From the NCBI RefSeq assembly GCF_004339765.1, contig NZ_SMGO01000001.1, forward strand, positions 558,001 through 622,000: a DNA stretch of 64,000 nucleotides, in the 5' to 3' direction. The number at the start of each line of letters is the position of its first letter. Positions within the stretch are counted from its first letter, which is position 1. The translations under genes and the position numbers were made by a program. Under the pieces are notes generated by a model, which worked only from the letters and a program-made list of their open reading frames with translations, had not been told where the DNA came from and did not search any database. This document shows positions 25,746-35,400 of this stretch, piece after piece. This stretch comes from Albibacterium bauzanense. GTDB taxonomy: Bacteria > Bacteroidota > Bacteroidia > Sphingobacteriales > Sphingobacteriaceae.

Positions 25746-26645
25746 TTAAAAAACCTTCAACGCCTGTTTAAATGTATTGCAATGTGCATCTACAATTGCC
25801 CGATGCTGAGGAGAATAGCCCCCTCCCATGCTTACCTGAACAGGAACTTTATATTCCTTACAGTATTGAAATACGAGTAGATCTCGCTCCTGGCAGCCTT
25901 TTTCTGAAACAGACAGCTTACCCAATTTATCAGAAGCAAGAATATCTACCCCTGATAGATAAAAAACAAAATCGGGTTGCTCTCTCGAAAACAAAAGCTT
26001 TAAATTATCAGCCAACACTTCCAGGTATTCATCATCGCCTGTATAATCCGGCAGTCCGACATCCAGATTAGAAACTTCCTTTTTAAAAGGGAAGTTATTC
26101 TGACAATGCATCGAAAATGTAAACACCTTGCTATTACTCTCAAAGATCTCTGCCGTGCCATTTCCCTGATGAACATCCAGGTCAATCATCAAGATCTTCT
26201 TGCAATGCTTTTTATTCAACAAATAAGCAGCAGCAATTGCCTGGTCATTTAACAAACAAAAGCCCTCTCCCCAATCGCTTCCAGAATGATGTGTACCTCC
26301 GGCAATATTAAAAGATACACCCTCATCCAAGGCAAACAAGCTCCCTTTTATCGTGCCCTCAACAATTCTAAGTTCACGTTCAATAAGCTGTTCTGATAGC
26401 GGAAAGCCAATCCGCCTGATCTCCTGATAACTAAGCTGCATCGTTTTCAAACGCTGCCAGTAATCTGCTTTATGCGCTAATAAAATATAGTCCTCATTTA
26501 CCGGTTCCGGCTCAAAGAAATTATCCAATGTAACTACCCCTTGATATATCAGCTGTTTATAAAGCAACTCATATTTAACCATCGGGAAACGATGCCCCTC
26601 TGGTAAAGGATGCACATACAAAGGATGATATGCTATCTTAAACAA
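25746..26645 (-). CDS. Histone deacetylase-like family protein
   Basis: 299 residues of the arginase/deacetylase superfamily. Active-site blocks are GGTHHSGSDWGEGFCLLND (the double His and the FC-N-D channel) and MIDLDVHQGNGTAEIF (Asp and His zinc ligands), with YLSGVDILASDKLG supplying the third. Bacterial members act on acetylated small molecules or proteins, as in acetoin utilisation (AcuC) or polyamines; the natural substrate here is unknown. Co-directional with trxB (20-base gap), so probably co-transcribed. Confidence 0.88.
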   Translation of the reverse strand: MFKIAYHPLYVHPLPEGHRFPMVKYELLYKQLIYQGVVTLDNFFEPEPVNEDYILLAHKADYWQRLKTMQLSYQEIRRIGFPLSEQLIERELRIVEGTIKGSLFALDEGVSFNIAGGTHHSGSDWGEGFCLLNDQAIAAAYLLNKKHCKKILMIDLDVHQGNGTAEIFESNSKVFTFSMHCQNNFPFKKEVSNLDVGLPDYTGDDEYLEVLADNLKLLFSREQPDFVFYLSGVDILASDKLGKLSVSEKGCQERDLLVFQYCKEYKVPVQVSMGGGYSPQHRAIVDAHCNTFKQALKVF

Positions 26646-26665
26646 TAGGAATCTTTTTAAACGCC

Positions 26666-27652
26666 TTATTCAGCCATCACATGTTCTTTCGCTGTTATAT
26701 AGCGTTCAGCTTCTAAAGCAGCCATACAACCCGTTCCTGCTGCAGTTACCGCTTGTCTGAATACATGATCCTGCACATCGCCACAAGCAAAAACACCTTC
26801 AATATTGGTTTGCGTACTGTTATCTTTTGTTATCAGATAACCAGTGCTTTCCATATCAAGCCAATCAACAAACAGCTCAGTATTAGGCTGATGACCGATA
26901 GCAACAAAGAAACCTGTTACATCAACCGCTGATTCTTTAAGTGTTTGGTTATTAACTACCCGAACACCGGTAACATTTAACCCGTCACCCAAAATCTCTT
27001 TGGTTTCAGTGTTATAATAGATCTCAATATTTGGGGTATTTAATACGCGATGCTGCATCACCTTAGACGCACGAAACTCGTCACGGCGAACAAACATATG
27101 CACCTTTTTACAAAGTTTTGCCAGGTATGTAGCTTCTTCTGCGGCTGTATCTCCAGCTCCTACAATCGCTACTTCTTGTCCTCTAAAGAAAAAGCCATCA
27201 CAAACTGCACAAGCAGAAACACCGAAACCATTGTATTTTTGTTCACTTTCTAATCCCAGCCATTTAGCACTGGCGCCAGTTGCGATAATAATAGTATCGG
27301 CAGTAATAACCGTTACTCCATCAACTTCAACCTTATGTACCGGACCAGTAAAATCTACTTTAGAAACATGGCCAAAACGTATCTGAGCTCCAAAGCGCTC
27401 TGCTTGCTTCCTGAAATCCTCCATCATTAAAGGACCGGTTATACCTTCAGGATAACCCGGATAATTCTCTACATCATTTGTGGTGGTTAATTGCCCTCCA
27501 ATAATAATTCCAGTATATAAAACTGGCTTCAAATCTGCCCGGGCAGCATAGATGGCTGCAGTATAGCCAGCAGGGCCTGAACCAATAATCAAACATTTTA
27601 CATGTTCCACTTCCTGCGCGTCTTTTTCTACTTCTTCTATTTTTTCTATCAT
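26666..27652 (-). CDS. trxB: Thioredoxin-disulfide reductase
   Basis: 328 residues from the Met at 27652, which fits the promoter; an earlier start would add 8 residues. FAD motif GSGPAGYTAAIYAARA at 24-39, NADPH motif GAGDTAAEEA, and the redox pair C148 and C151 in ACAVCDG. Reduces thioredoxin with NADPH. Minus-strand TATTTTTG box at 27674-27681 predicts a short leader of about 18 bases. A second flavin reductase, YpdA, is at 51.2 kb. Confidence 0.95.
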   Translation of the reverse strand: MIEKIEEVEKDAQEVEHVKCLIIGSGPAGYTAAIYAARADLKPVLYTGIIIGGQLTTTNDVENYPGYPEGITGPLMMEDFRKQAERFGAQIRFGHVSKVDFTGPVHKVEVDGVTVITADTIIIATGASAKWLGLESEQKYNGFGVSACAVCDGFFFRGQEVAIVGAGDTAAEEATYLAKLCKKVHMFVRRDEFRASKVMQHRVLNTPNIEIYYNTETKEILGDGLNVTGVRVVNNQTLKESAVDVTGFFVAIGHQPNTELFVDWLDMESTGYLITKDNSTQTNIEGVFACGDVQDHVFRQAVTAAGTGCMAALEAERYITAKEHVMAE

Positions 27653-27673
27653 TTTTACCGTGTTATTTGCGAA

Positions 27674-27681
27674 CAAAAATA
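27674..27681 (-). promoter_or_regulatory. -7 box of trxB
   Basis: Minus-strand TATTTTTG, a full TAnnTTTG match, ending 22 bases before the preferred trxB ATG. It lies inside the longer alternative reading frame, which argues for the shorter start. Confidence 0.55.
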
Positions 27682-27810
27682 AGAAATTTTAAGATAGCAA
27701 TTGTCTGACTAAATTCAAATGAATAAGCATCAAACATTTATAAATAATTAGAATTTTAATACTCTTTTAATACGCCGGATGATGTTATTTATCGCTAATA
27801 TTACATGAAA

Positions 27811-27818
27811 TATTTTTG
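27811..27818 (+). promoter_or_regulatory. -7 box next to polysaccharide deacetylase start
   Basis: TATTTTTG ends 6 bases before the ATG at 27825. With a start 4 bases after the box, the leader would be only about 3 bases. No clear -33 TTTG is visible. Confidence 0.5.
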
Positions 27819-27824
27819 CGCAAA

Positions 27825-28709
27825 ATGAAACAGAATGGATACGTATCGGGGTTATTTTTTGCCTTGATTTTAAGCAGCTGCCAATACCAAAACACCGCCG
27901 ACAAGATCATTAAAGGCGATCTCAACAAAATAGATGTCGAAGTCAGCGAAGTATTGCAACCAGCAGAAGATACCGCGAAAGAAAGAAAGGTAGCAAGTGC
28001 AGCAGAAATATTAGCGAGAAAGCAGGTCCCTATACTTTGCTATCATCAAATAAGAGACTGGACTGCCAAAGACTCAAAAAGCGCTAAAGATTACATCACT
28101 CCTATCGACATATTTAAAGATCAGATAAAAGCACTGGCAGATAGCGGTTATACTACCATCTTGCCCGATCAGCTTTATAATTATTTGGCATACGGAGATG
28201 AATTACCGGAGAAACCGATCATGCTTACTTTTGATGATAACGATTTATCTCAATATGAAAATGCGGCACCCTTTTTAAAGGAATACGGATTTAAAGCTGT
28301 ATATTTCGTAATGACGGTCACCATCGGCCGGCCGAAATACATGAGTAAAGAGCAAATAAAGGAATTATATGACGATGGAAACGTAATTGGAAGTCATACC
28401 TGGGACCATCATAATGTTAAAAAATACGAAGGTGAAGACTGGGTGACTCAAATTGAGAAACCCTCCAAGGTGTTAGAAGGAATCATTGGCAAGAAGATAG
28501 ATGATTTTGCTTATCCATTCGGGCTCTGGAGTCCTGAGGTTTTGCCCGAGCTTCAGAAAAGAGGAATACGAACTGCTTTTATTCTCTCTACCAAGCGCGA
28601 CGAAAACCAACCTCTCTTAACTATTCGCCGAATGATTGCAAGTGGTTTTTGGGGAGGCAAAACGTTAATCAACGTAATGGATAAAACCTTTGCAGCATCC
28701 CGAAATTAA
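27825..28709 (+). CDS. Polysaccharide deacetylase family lipoprotein
   Basis: 294 residues. The ATG at 27825 gives a clean lipoprotein signal (lipobox ILSSC); a TTG nine bases earlier lies inside the promoter box. The NodB-like domain starts with VPILCYHQIRDW; the metal motif TFDDN appears where most relatives have TFDDG, and the second metal motif is IGSHTWDHHNV. The DFAYPFGLWSPE block near residue 225 is also typical. Likely removes N-acetyl groups from an extracellular polymer in the periplasm or outer surface. Substrate unknown. Confidence 0.85.
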   Translation: MKQNGYVSGLFFALILSSCQYQNTADKIIKGDLNKIDVEVSEVLQPAEDTAKERKVASAAEILARKQVPILCYHQIRDWTAKDSKSAKDYITPIDIFKDQIKALADSGYTTILPDQLYNYLAYGDELPEKPIMLTFDDNDLSQYENAAPFLKEYGFKAVYFVMTVTIGRPKYMSKEQIKELYDDGNVIGSHTWDHHNVKKYEGEDWVTQIEKPSKVLEGIIGKKIDDFAYPFGLWSPEVLPELQKRGIRTAFILSTKRDENQPLLTIRRMIASGFWGGKTLINVMDKTFAASRN

Positions 28710-28799
28710 AGAATATCTTCAAGTAAGAACCCTGATTAAATATCAGATAGAAGTTGCTTTACATCGTTCCATACTTAGTCCCTATATTCTTTGTTATAT

Positions 28800-28828
28800 C
28801 TACGTTGTTTTTAGGCTAAACAACGTAG
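28800..28828. repeat. Perfect 11-bp inverted repeat
   Basis: Stem 28800-28810 with 28818-28828 and a 7-base loop, downstream of the deacetylase. There is no T run after it, so it may be an mRNA 3' end stabiliser or a processing site, not a classic terminator. Confidence 0.5.
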
Positions 28829-28906
28829 ACACAACGAAGGGATCACTCGCTAACAACGCAAGCATGTAAAGCAAGGGTATAACATGTGTAAAGCAACTGT
28901 ACAACA

Positions 28907-28938
28907 AAGGGTCGTAGCTGTTAAAAACTACGACCCTT
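28907..28938. terminator. Hairpin between deacetylase and guaB
   Basis: An 11-bp stem (28907-28917 with 28928-28938) and a 10-base loop. On the minus strand it is followed by TTTGTT, so it most likely ends the guaB transcript. Confidence 0.6.
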
Positions 28939-28971
28939 AAAAATACTTCAATTTAACCTTAAATTCTTTAC

Positions 28972-30483
<1,512 letters not shown>

Positions 30484-30549
30484 TTATAAAAACCGGCAAT
30501 TGAAAGTATTTGCAAAGATACTCTTTTTAAAAAAGGAATTCGATTTTTA

Positions 30550-30557
30550 TATCTTTG
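30550..30557 (+). promoter_or_regulatory. -7 box abutting the SpoU methyltransferase start
   Basis: TATCTTTG, then three bases, then ATG at 30561. By the SRP RNA ruler, transcription would begin at the A of the ATG: a truly leaderless mRNA. Confidence 0.6.
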
Positions 30558-30560
30558 CCC

Positions 30561-31097
30561 ATGCGAAAATTAGCAATGGACGAGCTAAACCGTCCAACCA
30601 TCGAAGAATTTCAAGAACAAAAGAAGTTACCTATAACTTTAATTCTAGACAGCATTCGCAGTTTACACAATGTAGGGTCAATATTTAGAACTGCTGACGG
30701 CTTCGCTGTTGAGAAAATAATACTTTGTGGCATTACTGGTCAGCCACCTCATCGTGAAATTGAGAAGACAGCATTGGGTGCCACGAGCTCTATTTCTTGG
30801 GAATATGAGCAAGATATTGTTACAGCTATTTCTTCCTTAAGATCAAAAAATTACAAAATAATAGCAATTGAACAGGCAGAAAACAGCCAATTTCTGAATA
30901 CCTACTCCCCTAACCCTCAAGAAAAGTATACTTTGATTTTAGGAAATGAAGTACACGGAGTGTCGGACGAGGCGATGAAAATGATTGATGGCTGTCTGGA
31001 GATCCCTCAGTTTGGCACTAAACATTCGTTAAATGTTGTAGTTTCTGCCGGGATTGTATTGTGGGATTTTGCTTCGAAGTTGGGGTTTGAGGTGTAG
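30561..31097 (+). CDS. SpoU/TrmH family RNA methyltransferase
   Basis: 178 residues; the ATG at 30561 is preferred over a TTG inside the promoter box. The three SpoU motifs are seen: LDSIRSLHNVGSIFRTADGF (motif 1), LILGNEVHGVSDE (motif 2) and IPQFGTKHSLNVVVSAGIVLW (motif 3, forming the trefoil knot). Family members put 2'-O-methyl groups on tRNA or rRNA with SAM. The exact site cannot be assigned. Last core gene before the accessory region. Confidence 0.9.
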   Translation: MRKLAMDELNRPTIEEFQEQKKLPITLILDSIRSLHNVGSIFRTADGFAVEKIILCGITGQPPHREIEKTALGATSSISWEYEQDIVTAISSLRSKNYKIIAIEQAENSQFLNTYSPNPQEKYTLILGNEVHGVSDEAMKMIDGCLEIPQFGTKHSLNVVVSAGIVLWDFASKLGFEV

Positions 31098-31457
31098 AGT
31101 TTTTGCTAAAGAAAAAATATTATTCTGATAATTATTTATAGAATATAAAGAACTATATTCGTATAAATCAAAGTTAACAACAATAATTGTTAGCAATTAA
31201 TAATTATAAACCCAGTACCTGACATCATATCTTTATAATATTAAAGCATTTAATTTCGCGTTAGCGAGGGGTTTCATGCTTCGCGGACATTTTGATTTCG
31301 TCACGTTTAACAAACGATATATCAATTAAAATCAAGATATTAACTTATTAATTCAAAACAAATTTATATAAATGGAGGCTTGTAACCATTTTAAAAAACA
31401 GGGCGAAAACGAAAAGCCATACGAGTAGAAATTATTAAATAAATAAAAATAAACCTA
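31098..31457. other. Gene-free 360-base stretch at the left edge of the accessory island
   Basis: No convincing gene. It is AT-rich, with a short inverted repeat (TAACAA/TTGTTA near 31175-31192), a more GC-rich patch (31258-31290) unlike its surroundings, and a 19-codon frame at 31372 that I do not accept. It may be scarred insertion-site DNA; no direct repeat or attachment site is recognised. Confidence 0.4.
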
Positions 31458-31796
31458 ATGGATGCACAAAGAGTAGATATGTTTATCATGTCAAATGCAA
31501 AATATTTCGAGAGTTATCAGCTTAATGCAATTAGAGATAGACTAATTGCAATGGATGATTCTAAATGGGTAATGATTTCAACTTTACAGTTAAAAGACCC
31601 GACTACAAGTTTAATTGTTTCAATTTTAGTTGGCACACTTGGTGTTGACCGGTTTATCATTGGCGACACGGGGCTAGGTATTGGTAAACTTTTAACCTGT
31701 GGTGGTTTAGGAATTTGGACGATTATAGACTGGTTTATGATTCAAAGCGCTACGAAAGAAAAGAACATGCAAAAAATACAACAGTTTTTATATTAA
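31458..31796 (+). CDS. TM2 domain protein
   Basis: 112 residues. A polar N-terminal region (about 1-48) precedes a TM2 domain: two short hydrophobic hairpins with the GTLGVDRFIIGDTGLGIGKLLTCGGLGIWTIIDW signature. The N-terminal helix may bind partners. Its stop codon overlaps the start of the following DUF2752 gene (TAATG), so the pair are translationally coupled. No Bacteroidota -7 box is seen close upstream. Confidence 0.85.
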   Translation: MDAQRVDMFIMSNAKYFESYQLNAIRDRLIAMDDSKWVMISTLQLKDPTTSLIVSILVGTLGVDRFIIGDTGLGIGKLLTCGGLGIWTIIDWFMIQSATKEKNMQKIQQFLY

Positions 31797-32212
31797 TGAT
31801 CCTCAGCAGGAATAAACTGTATTCAATCATGTTTATAGCCTGCATAGCAGGGTATACCTGGCTTTATTTTGTTTTGTCAAATGAAAGATCTGAAAGCAAA
31901 CAGGTTCAAGTATGCTTAATAAAGCAATTTACCAATATACCCTGCCCTTCTTGTGGCTCAACCCGTTCAATAATATTATTGACAAAAGGCAATTTTCTTC
32001 AAGCCCTTAACATGAATCCAATGGGTGTTATAATTGCATTCATTATGTTGCTTTCTCCAATTTGGATCATCGCAGACCTAATTACCAGAAAAAAAACTTT
32101 CTTTGATTTTTATCTAAAAATAGAGAGCTACTTAAAAAGACCACGATACGCTATACCATTAATTTTACTTGTTATTATCAATTGGATTTGGAACATCGCA
32201 AAAGGACTATGA
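31796..32212 (+). CDS. DUF2752 family membrane protein
   Basis: 138 residues from the ATG at 31796 that overlaps the TM2 stop by one base; a longer frame into the TM2 gene is not credible. Three hydrophobic helices and the CPSCGSTRS motif in the first loop define DUF2752. The paired Cys look like a redox or metal site facing the membrane interface. TM2 and DUF2752 proteins often occur together, and here they are coupled. Function unknown. Confidence 0.85.
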   Translation: MILSRNKLYSIMFIACIAGYTWLYFVLSNERSESKQVQVCLIKQFTNIPCPSCGSTRSIILLTKGNFLQALNMNPMGVIIAFIMLLSPIWIIADLITRKKTFFDFYLKIESYLKRPRYAIPLILLVIINWIWNIAKGL

Positions 32213-32219
32213 TAAGTAA

Positions 32220-32353
32220 CAAACATTTTCTATGCTGTAAAAGACAGAAACTTGGTGACCAGTCAGAATCCGTTTTCAGGAACTGCATTTAACAAACTTT
32301 TTTTACAAGCACTGCCTGAATATTTAGCATCGAACGAAGATTACAGTAGTTGA
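32220..32353 (+). pseudogene. Remnant of a DJ-1/PfpI (type 1 glutamine amidotransferase-like) gene
   Basis: After the DUF2752 stop, the sequence can be read as the last 40 or so residues of a PfpI-type protein: NLVTSQNP followed by FSGTAFNKLFLQALPEYL and a TGA at 32351. The GQNP-like motif then a helix is the usual C-terminal end of that family. There is no start codon or N-terminal domain, and the two parts fall in different frames around 32280, so a one-base slip is needed. It looks like a decayed gene left by rearrangement. Confidence 0.45.
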
Positions 32354-32435
32354 ACTTCAAAAAGACGAATATTTTTCTGAAACTGATAATTATATATAAC
32401 TTTCGAATAGTTATCTTGCATATTGAATACACAAT

Positions 32436-33227
32436 ATGAGAAAACAGAAAATATATCAGATAGATGCATTTGCCGACAAAGTATTCTCAGGAAACCCGGC
32501 AGCCGTTTGTCCGCTTGACCAATGGTTGAGTGATGATATTTTGCAGAAAATAGCAATGGAAAACAATCTTGCTGAGACTGCATTTTATGTAAAGCAGGAT
32601 AACCAATATCAAATAAGGTGGTTTACACCAACAATTGAAGTGGACCTCTGTGGACACGCAACTTTGGCGGCGGCTTTTGTTTTATTCAACCACGAAAACT
32701 ACAACGAGAATATCATTCGGTTTTATTCCCCAAGAAGTGGAGAATTAACGGTAAAGAAAAAAGGGGAATTATTGGTACTGAATTTTCCGACAGATGTATT
32801 TGAGCAAGTAATGTTATCTGATGAAATAACTAGTGGCTTTAATATCAAACCCAAATTAGCCTTTAAAGGTAAAACGGACTACTTACTCGTATTTGACAGT
32901 GAAGATGAGATAAGAAACATAGTTCCTGAATTTGAGGCACTTTCAAGATTAAAGGCGCGTGGAATTATTATAACAGCCAAAGGTGACAAGGTTGATTTCG
33001 TGTCGAGATTTTTTGCCCCACAATCAGGCGTTAACGAAGATCCTGTAACAGGGTCTGCTCATACTACTTTAACCCCATATTGGGCAAAACAACTTGGCAA
33101 GATTGAACTGACGGCAATACAACTTTCAGAGCGTAAGGGATATTTACAATGCAGCTATTTAAACGACAGAGTTGAAATTAGTGGGCAAGGAAAGTTATAT
33201 TTAATTGGAGAGATATATTTGGAATAG
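32436..33227 (+). CDS. PhzF family isomerase/epimerase
   Basis: 263 residues, full length. The start KIYQIDAFADKVFSGNPAAVCPL, the catalytic Glu in NNLAETAFYV and the DLCGHATLAAAFVLF and GVNEDPVTGSAHTTL motifs are all classic for PhzF. Although named for phenazine synthesis, most family members are housekeeping or detoxifying enzymes of unknown substrate; no other phenazine genes are near. First intact gene after the PfpI remnant. Confidence 0.93.
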   Translation: MRKQKIYQIDAFADKVFSGNPAAVCPLDQWLSDDILQKIAMENNLAETAFYVKQDNQYQIRWFTPTIEVDLCGHATLAAAFVLFNHENYNENIIRFYSPRSGELTVKKKGELLVLNFPTDVFEQVMLSDEITSGFNIKPKLAFKGKTDYLLVFDSEDEIRNIVPEFEALSRLKARGIIITAKGDKVDFVSRFFAPQSGVNEDPVTGSAHTTLTPYWAKQLGKIELTAIQLSERKGYLQCSYLNDRVEISGQGKLYLIGEIYLE

Positions 33228-33256
33228 ATTGACTGAAATTATAAAAAAATATACCA

Positions 33257-33736
33257 ATGAAAAAAAGCAACCTACTACAAATGAACAATGTCGGTATCGT
33301 TGTAGAATCCCTTGACAGCGCTATTTCTTTTTTTACAGAAATAGGATTGAAGCTCGAAGGACGGGCTATGGTAGAAGGTGAATGGGCTGGACGTGTAACA
33401 GGGCTTGGTAATCAGTCTGTTGAAATTGCTATGATGATTACTCCCGATGGACACAGCCGTCTTGAACTTTCACGTTTTATAACACCATCTATTATATCAG
33501 ACCACAGGACTGCCCCTGTAAACTCTCTCGGCTATCTTCGTACCATGTTTACTGTTGACAACATTGATGAGTTGGTATCCAGACTTATCAAGCATGGTGC
33601 TCAGCTCGTTGGCGAAGTGGTTCAGTATGAAGACGTGTATCGGCTCTGCTACATTCGCAGTCGTGAAGGGCTTCTCGTCGGGCTAGCTGAACAACTCGGC
33701 AATAAATCAGCGACAGATATTGTAGAAAACTCTTAG
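33257..33736 (+). CDS. VOC (glyoxalase/bleomycin resistance) superfamily protein
   Basis: 159 residues with two beta-alpha-beta-beta-beta units (MNNVGIVVESLDSAISFFTEIG and LGYLRTMFTVDNIDELVSRLIKHGA). His or Glu metal ligands are plausible (near NNV and LELSRF) but not complete, so the activity is uncertain: lyase, dioxygenase or antibiotic binding are all possible. Its C-terminal half has more GC than the neighbours, hinting at a separate origin. Co-directional with PhzF, 29 bases after it. Confidence 0.8.
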   Translation: MKKSNLLQMNNVGIVVESLDSAISFFTEIGLKLEGRAMVEGEWAGRVTGLGNQSVEIAMMITPDGHSRLELSRFITPSIISDHRTAPVNSLGYLRTMFTVDNIDELVSRLIKHGAQLVGEVVQYEDVYRLCYIRSREGLLVGLAEQLGNKSATDIVENS

Positions 33737-33813
33737 CAGAGAAATTTTCGCTAAAAAAGTCTCTTGACAATAGCAATTGTGAGGTTAATATAGACAATAA
33801 AAGACAATAATAA

Positions 33814-34257
33814 ATGAAACCATTTTTTAAAGAGTTATTTGAATATAATCATCATTACAATCAAAAATTGGGAGACGTTTTTAACGACAATCCAGACAAA
33901 ACATCCGAAAAGGCGATAAAATTATTTAGCCATATATTAAATGCTCACCGTGTTTGGAACATTAGAATTGACCCCAAACAAACGGCTTTCGGGATTTGGG
34001 AAATTCATCCTATTCAGAACTTTAAGAACATTGACAAGGTGAATCAAGAGCATTCACTGCTTATACTCGACAAATTTGATTTAAACGAAACCATCAACTA
34101 TGTCACTAGTAATGGGCAGGCTTATAGTCATTGTATTCGGGATTTATTATTTCACGTGATTAATCATTCCACTTATCATAGAGGGCAAATTGCAACTGAA
34201 TTTAGACAAAACGGACTTGACCCTTTGGCTACAGATTATATTCATTATAAAAGATAA
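33814..34257 (+). CDS. DinB family protein
   Basis: 147 residues, a four-helix bundle. Metal-ligand histidines are seen near the start (NHHYNQKLGD), in SHILNAHRVWNIR and in HVINHSTYHRGQIA, the last being the family's hallmark. DinB/YfiT proteins include bacillithiol- or mycothiol-dependent S-transferases and damage-induced proteins. A bacillithiol transferase role would fit the ypdA gene at 51.2 kb, but this is inference. Confidence 0.85.
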   Translation: MKPFFKELFEYNHHYNQKLGDVFNDNPDKTSEKAIKLFSHILNAHRVWNIRIDPKQTAFGIWEIHPIQNFKNIDKVNQEHSLLILDKFDLNETINYVTSNGQAYSHCIRDLLFHVINHSTYHRGQIATEFRQNGLDPLATDYIHYKR

Positions 34258-34297
34258 AGTAAAAGAACGTAACAAACATCAATAAAAATAGAGCCAT

Positions 34298-34864
34298 ATG
34301 AGAAAAATAATTTCATTTATGCACATATCGCTTGACGGTTTTGTAGCAGGATCGAACGGAGAGATGGACTGGATTAAAGTTGATGAAGAAATTTTTGACC
34401 ATGTCGGTAAGCGGATAAGTGAAGGCGACACTGCATTATATGGACGAGTGACTTATCAGATGATGGAAAATTACTGGCCTACCGCAGGGGACAAGCCGGC
34501 AGCGACCAAACACGATATTGAGCATTCAAAGTGGTACAACAAAGTTCATAAAGTTGTTTTATCGAAAACAATGAAAGACGCGAGTTTGACCAATACAACA
34601 ATTATTAGCGACAATCTTTCAAACAGAATAAATGAAATAAAACAAACGGCAGGCAATGATATCTTGCTTTTTGGTAGCCCGACAGCAACACATTCACTTA
34701 TTCAACTGAACTTAATTGACGGCTACTGGCTATTTGTTAATCCAATTATTCTTGGACAAGGCATTCCATTGTTTGTAGATATCACAGACAAAATAAAACT
34801 AAATCTATTGACAACCCGACAATTTGCTTCTGGAGTAACTGAACTGAATTACATCGTGGACTGA
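34298..34864 (+). CDS. Dihydrofolate reductase/RibD C-terminal family reductase
   Basis: 188 residues. MRKIISFMHISLDGFVAG, the DTALYGRVTYQMMENYWP block and DILLFGSPTATHSLIQLNLIDGYWLFVNPIILGQG are typical of the RibD-C/YyaP family. NADPH-dependent reductases of this group act on unknown substrates; it is not the folate enzyme of the organism on present evidence. Member of the co-directional run from PhzF to arr. Confidence 0.87.
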   Translation: MRKIISFMHISLDGFVAGSNGEMDWIKVDEEIFDHVGKRISEGDTALYGRVTYQMMENYWPTAGDKPAATKHDIEHSKWYNKVHKVVLSKTMKDASLTNTTIISDNLSNRINEIKQTAGNDILLFGSPTATHSLIQLNLIDGYWLFVNPIILGQGIPLFVDITDKIKLNLLTTRQFASGVTELNYIVD

Positions 34865-34888
34865 CAATAACAACTTAAACAAGATTAA

Positions 34889-35374
34889 ATGAAGGCTAAA
34901 AAACTTGACATAAAACTTAGACCAACAGAAATTGCAGACTTAGACTTTTTGTTTCAATTTCAACTGGACAAAGAAGGTGGATACTTAGCTGCATTTATGC
35001 CAAAAGATCCGACAGACAAAGCAGCGTACATAACAAAACATACGAAATTATTGAGCGACCCAACAGTTAACAACCAGACAGTAATTATTGACAACATTAT
35101 TGTTGGAAGTATTGCAAAATTTGTAATGGAGGGAGATACGGAAATTACTTATTGGATTGACAGAAAATTTTGGGGACAAGGTATCGCAACAAAGGTATTA
35201 AACGAATTTCTTGCCATTGAAACTTCCAGACCCATTTTTGGACGAGTTGCATTTGATAATTTTGGCTCACAAAAGGTTTTAGAAAAATGTGGTTTTATAA
35301 AAGTCGGAAATGACAAAGGTTTTGCAAATGCGCGACAAAAAGAGATAGAAGAATTTATTTATAAACTGACTTGA
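34889..35374 (+). CDS. GNAT family N-acetyltransferase (RimJ/RimL-like)
   Basis: 161 residues. The acetyl-CoA loop is in DRKFWGQGIATKVLNEFL, and the later NFGSQKVLEKCGFIKVG stretch is the classic GNAT C-terminal part. It resembles RimJ-type enzymes that acetylate protein N-termini or amines such as aminoglycosides; substrate unknown. The stop is 26 bases before the preferred arr start, and the two are likely on one mRNA. Confidence 0.87.
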   Translation: MKAKKLDIKLRPTEIADLDFLFQFQLDKEGGYLAAFMPKDPTDKAAYITKHTKLLSDPTVNNQTVIIDNIIVGSIAKFVMEGDTEITYWIDRKFWGQGIATKVLNEFLAIETSRPIFGRVAFDNFGSQKVLEKCGFIKVGNDKGFANARQKEIEEFIYKLT

Positions 35375-35400
35375 CAAAATCGCCACCTTCGACCAAGCCA

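Noticed and set aside
31258-31290. Possible tRNA or attachment site in the GC-richer patch
   Set aside because: No cloverleaf or T-loop sequence could be drawn and no matching repeat is found at the right edge.
31372-31428. 19-codon frame after the left island edge
   Set aside because: Too short, no promoter or known motif, and low complexity of evidence; kept only as part of the gene-free stretch.
32436-33227. PhzF as evidence of phenazine production
   Set aside because: No phzA/B/C/D/E/G homologues are nearby and PhzF-like proteins are widespread with other roles.
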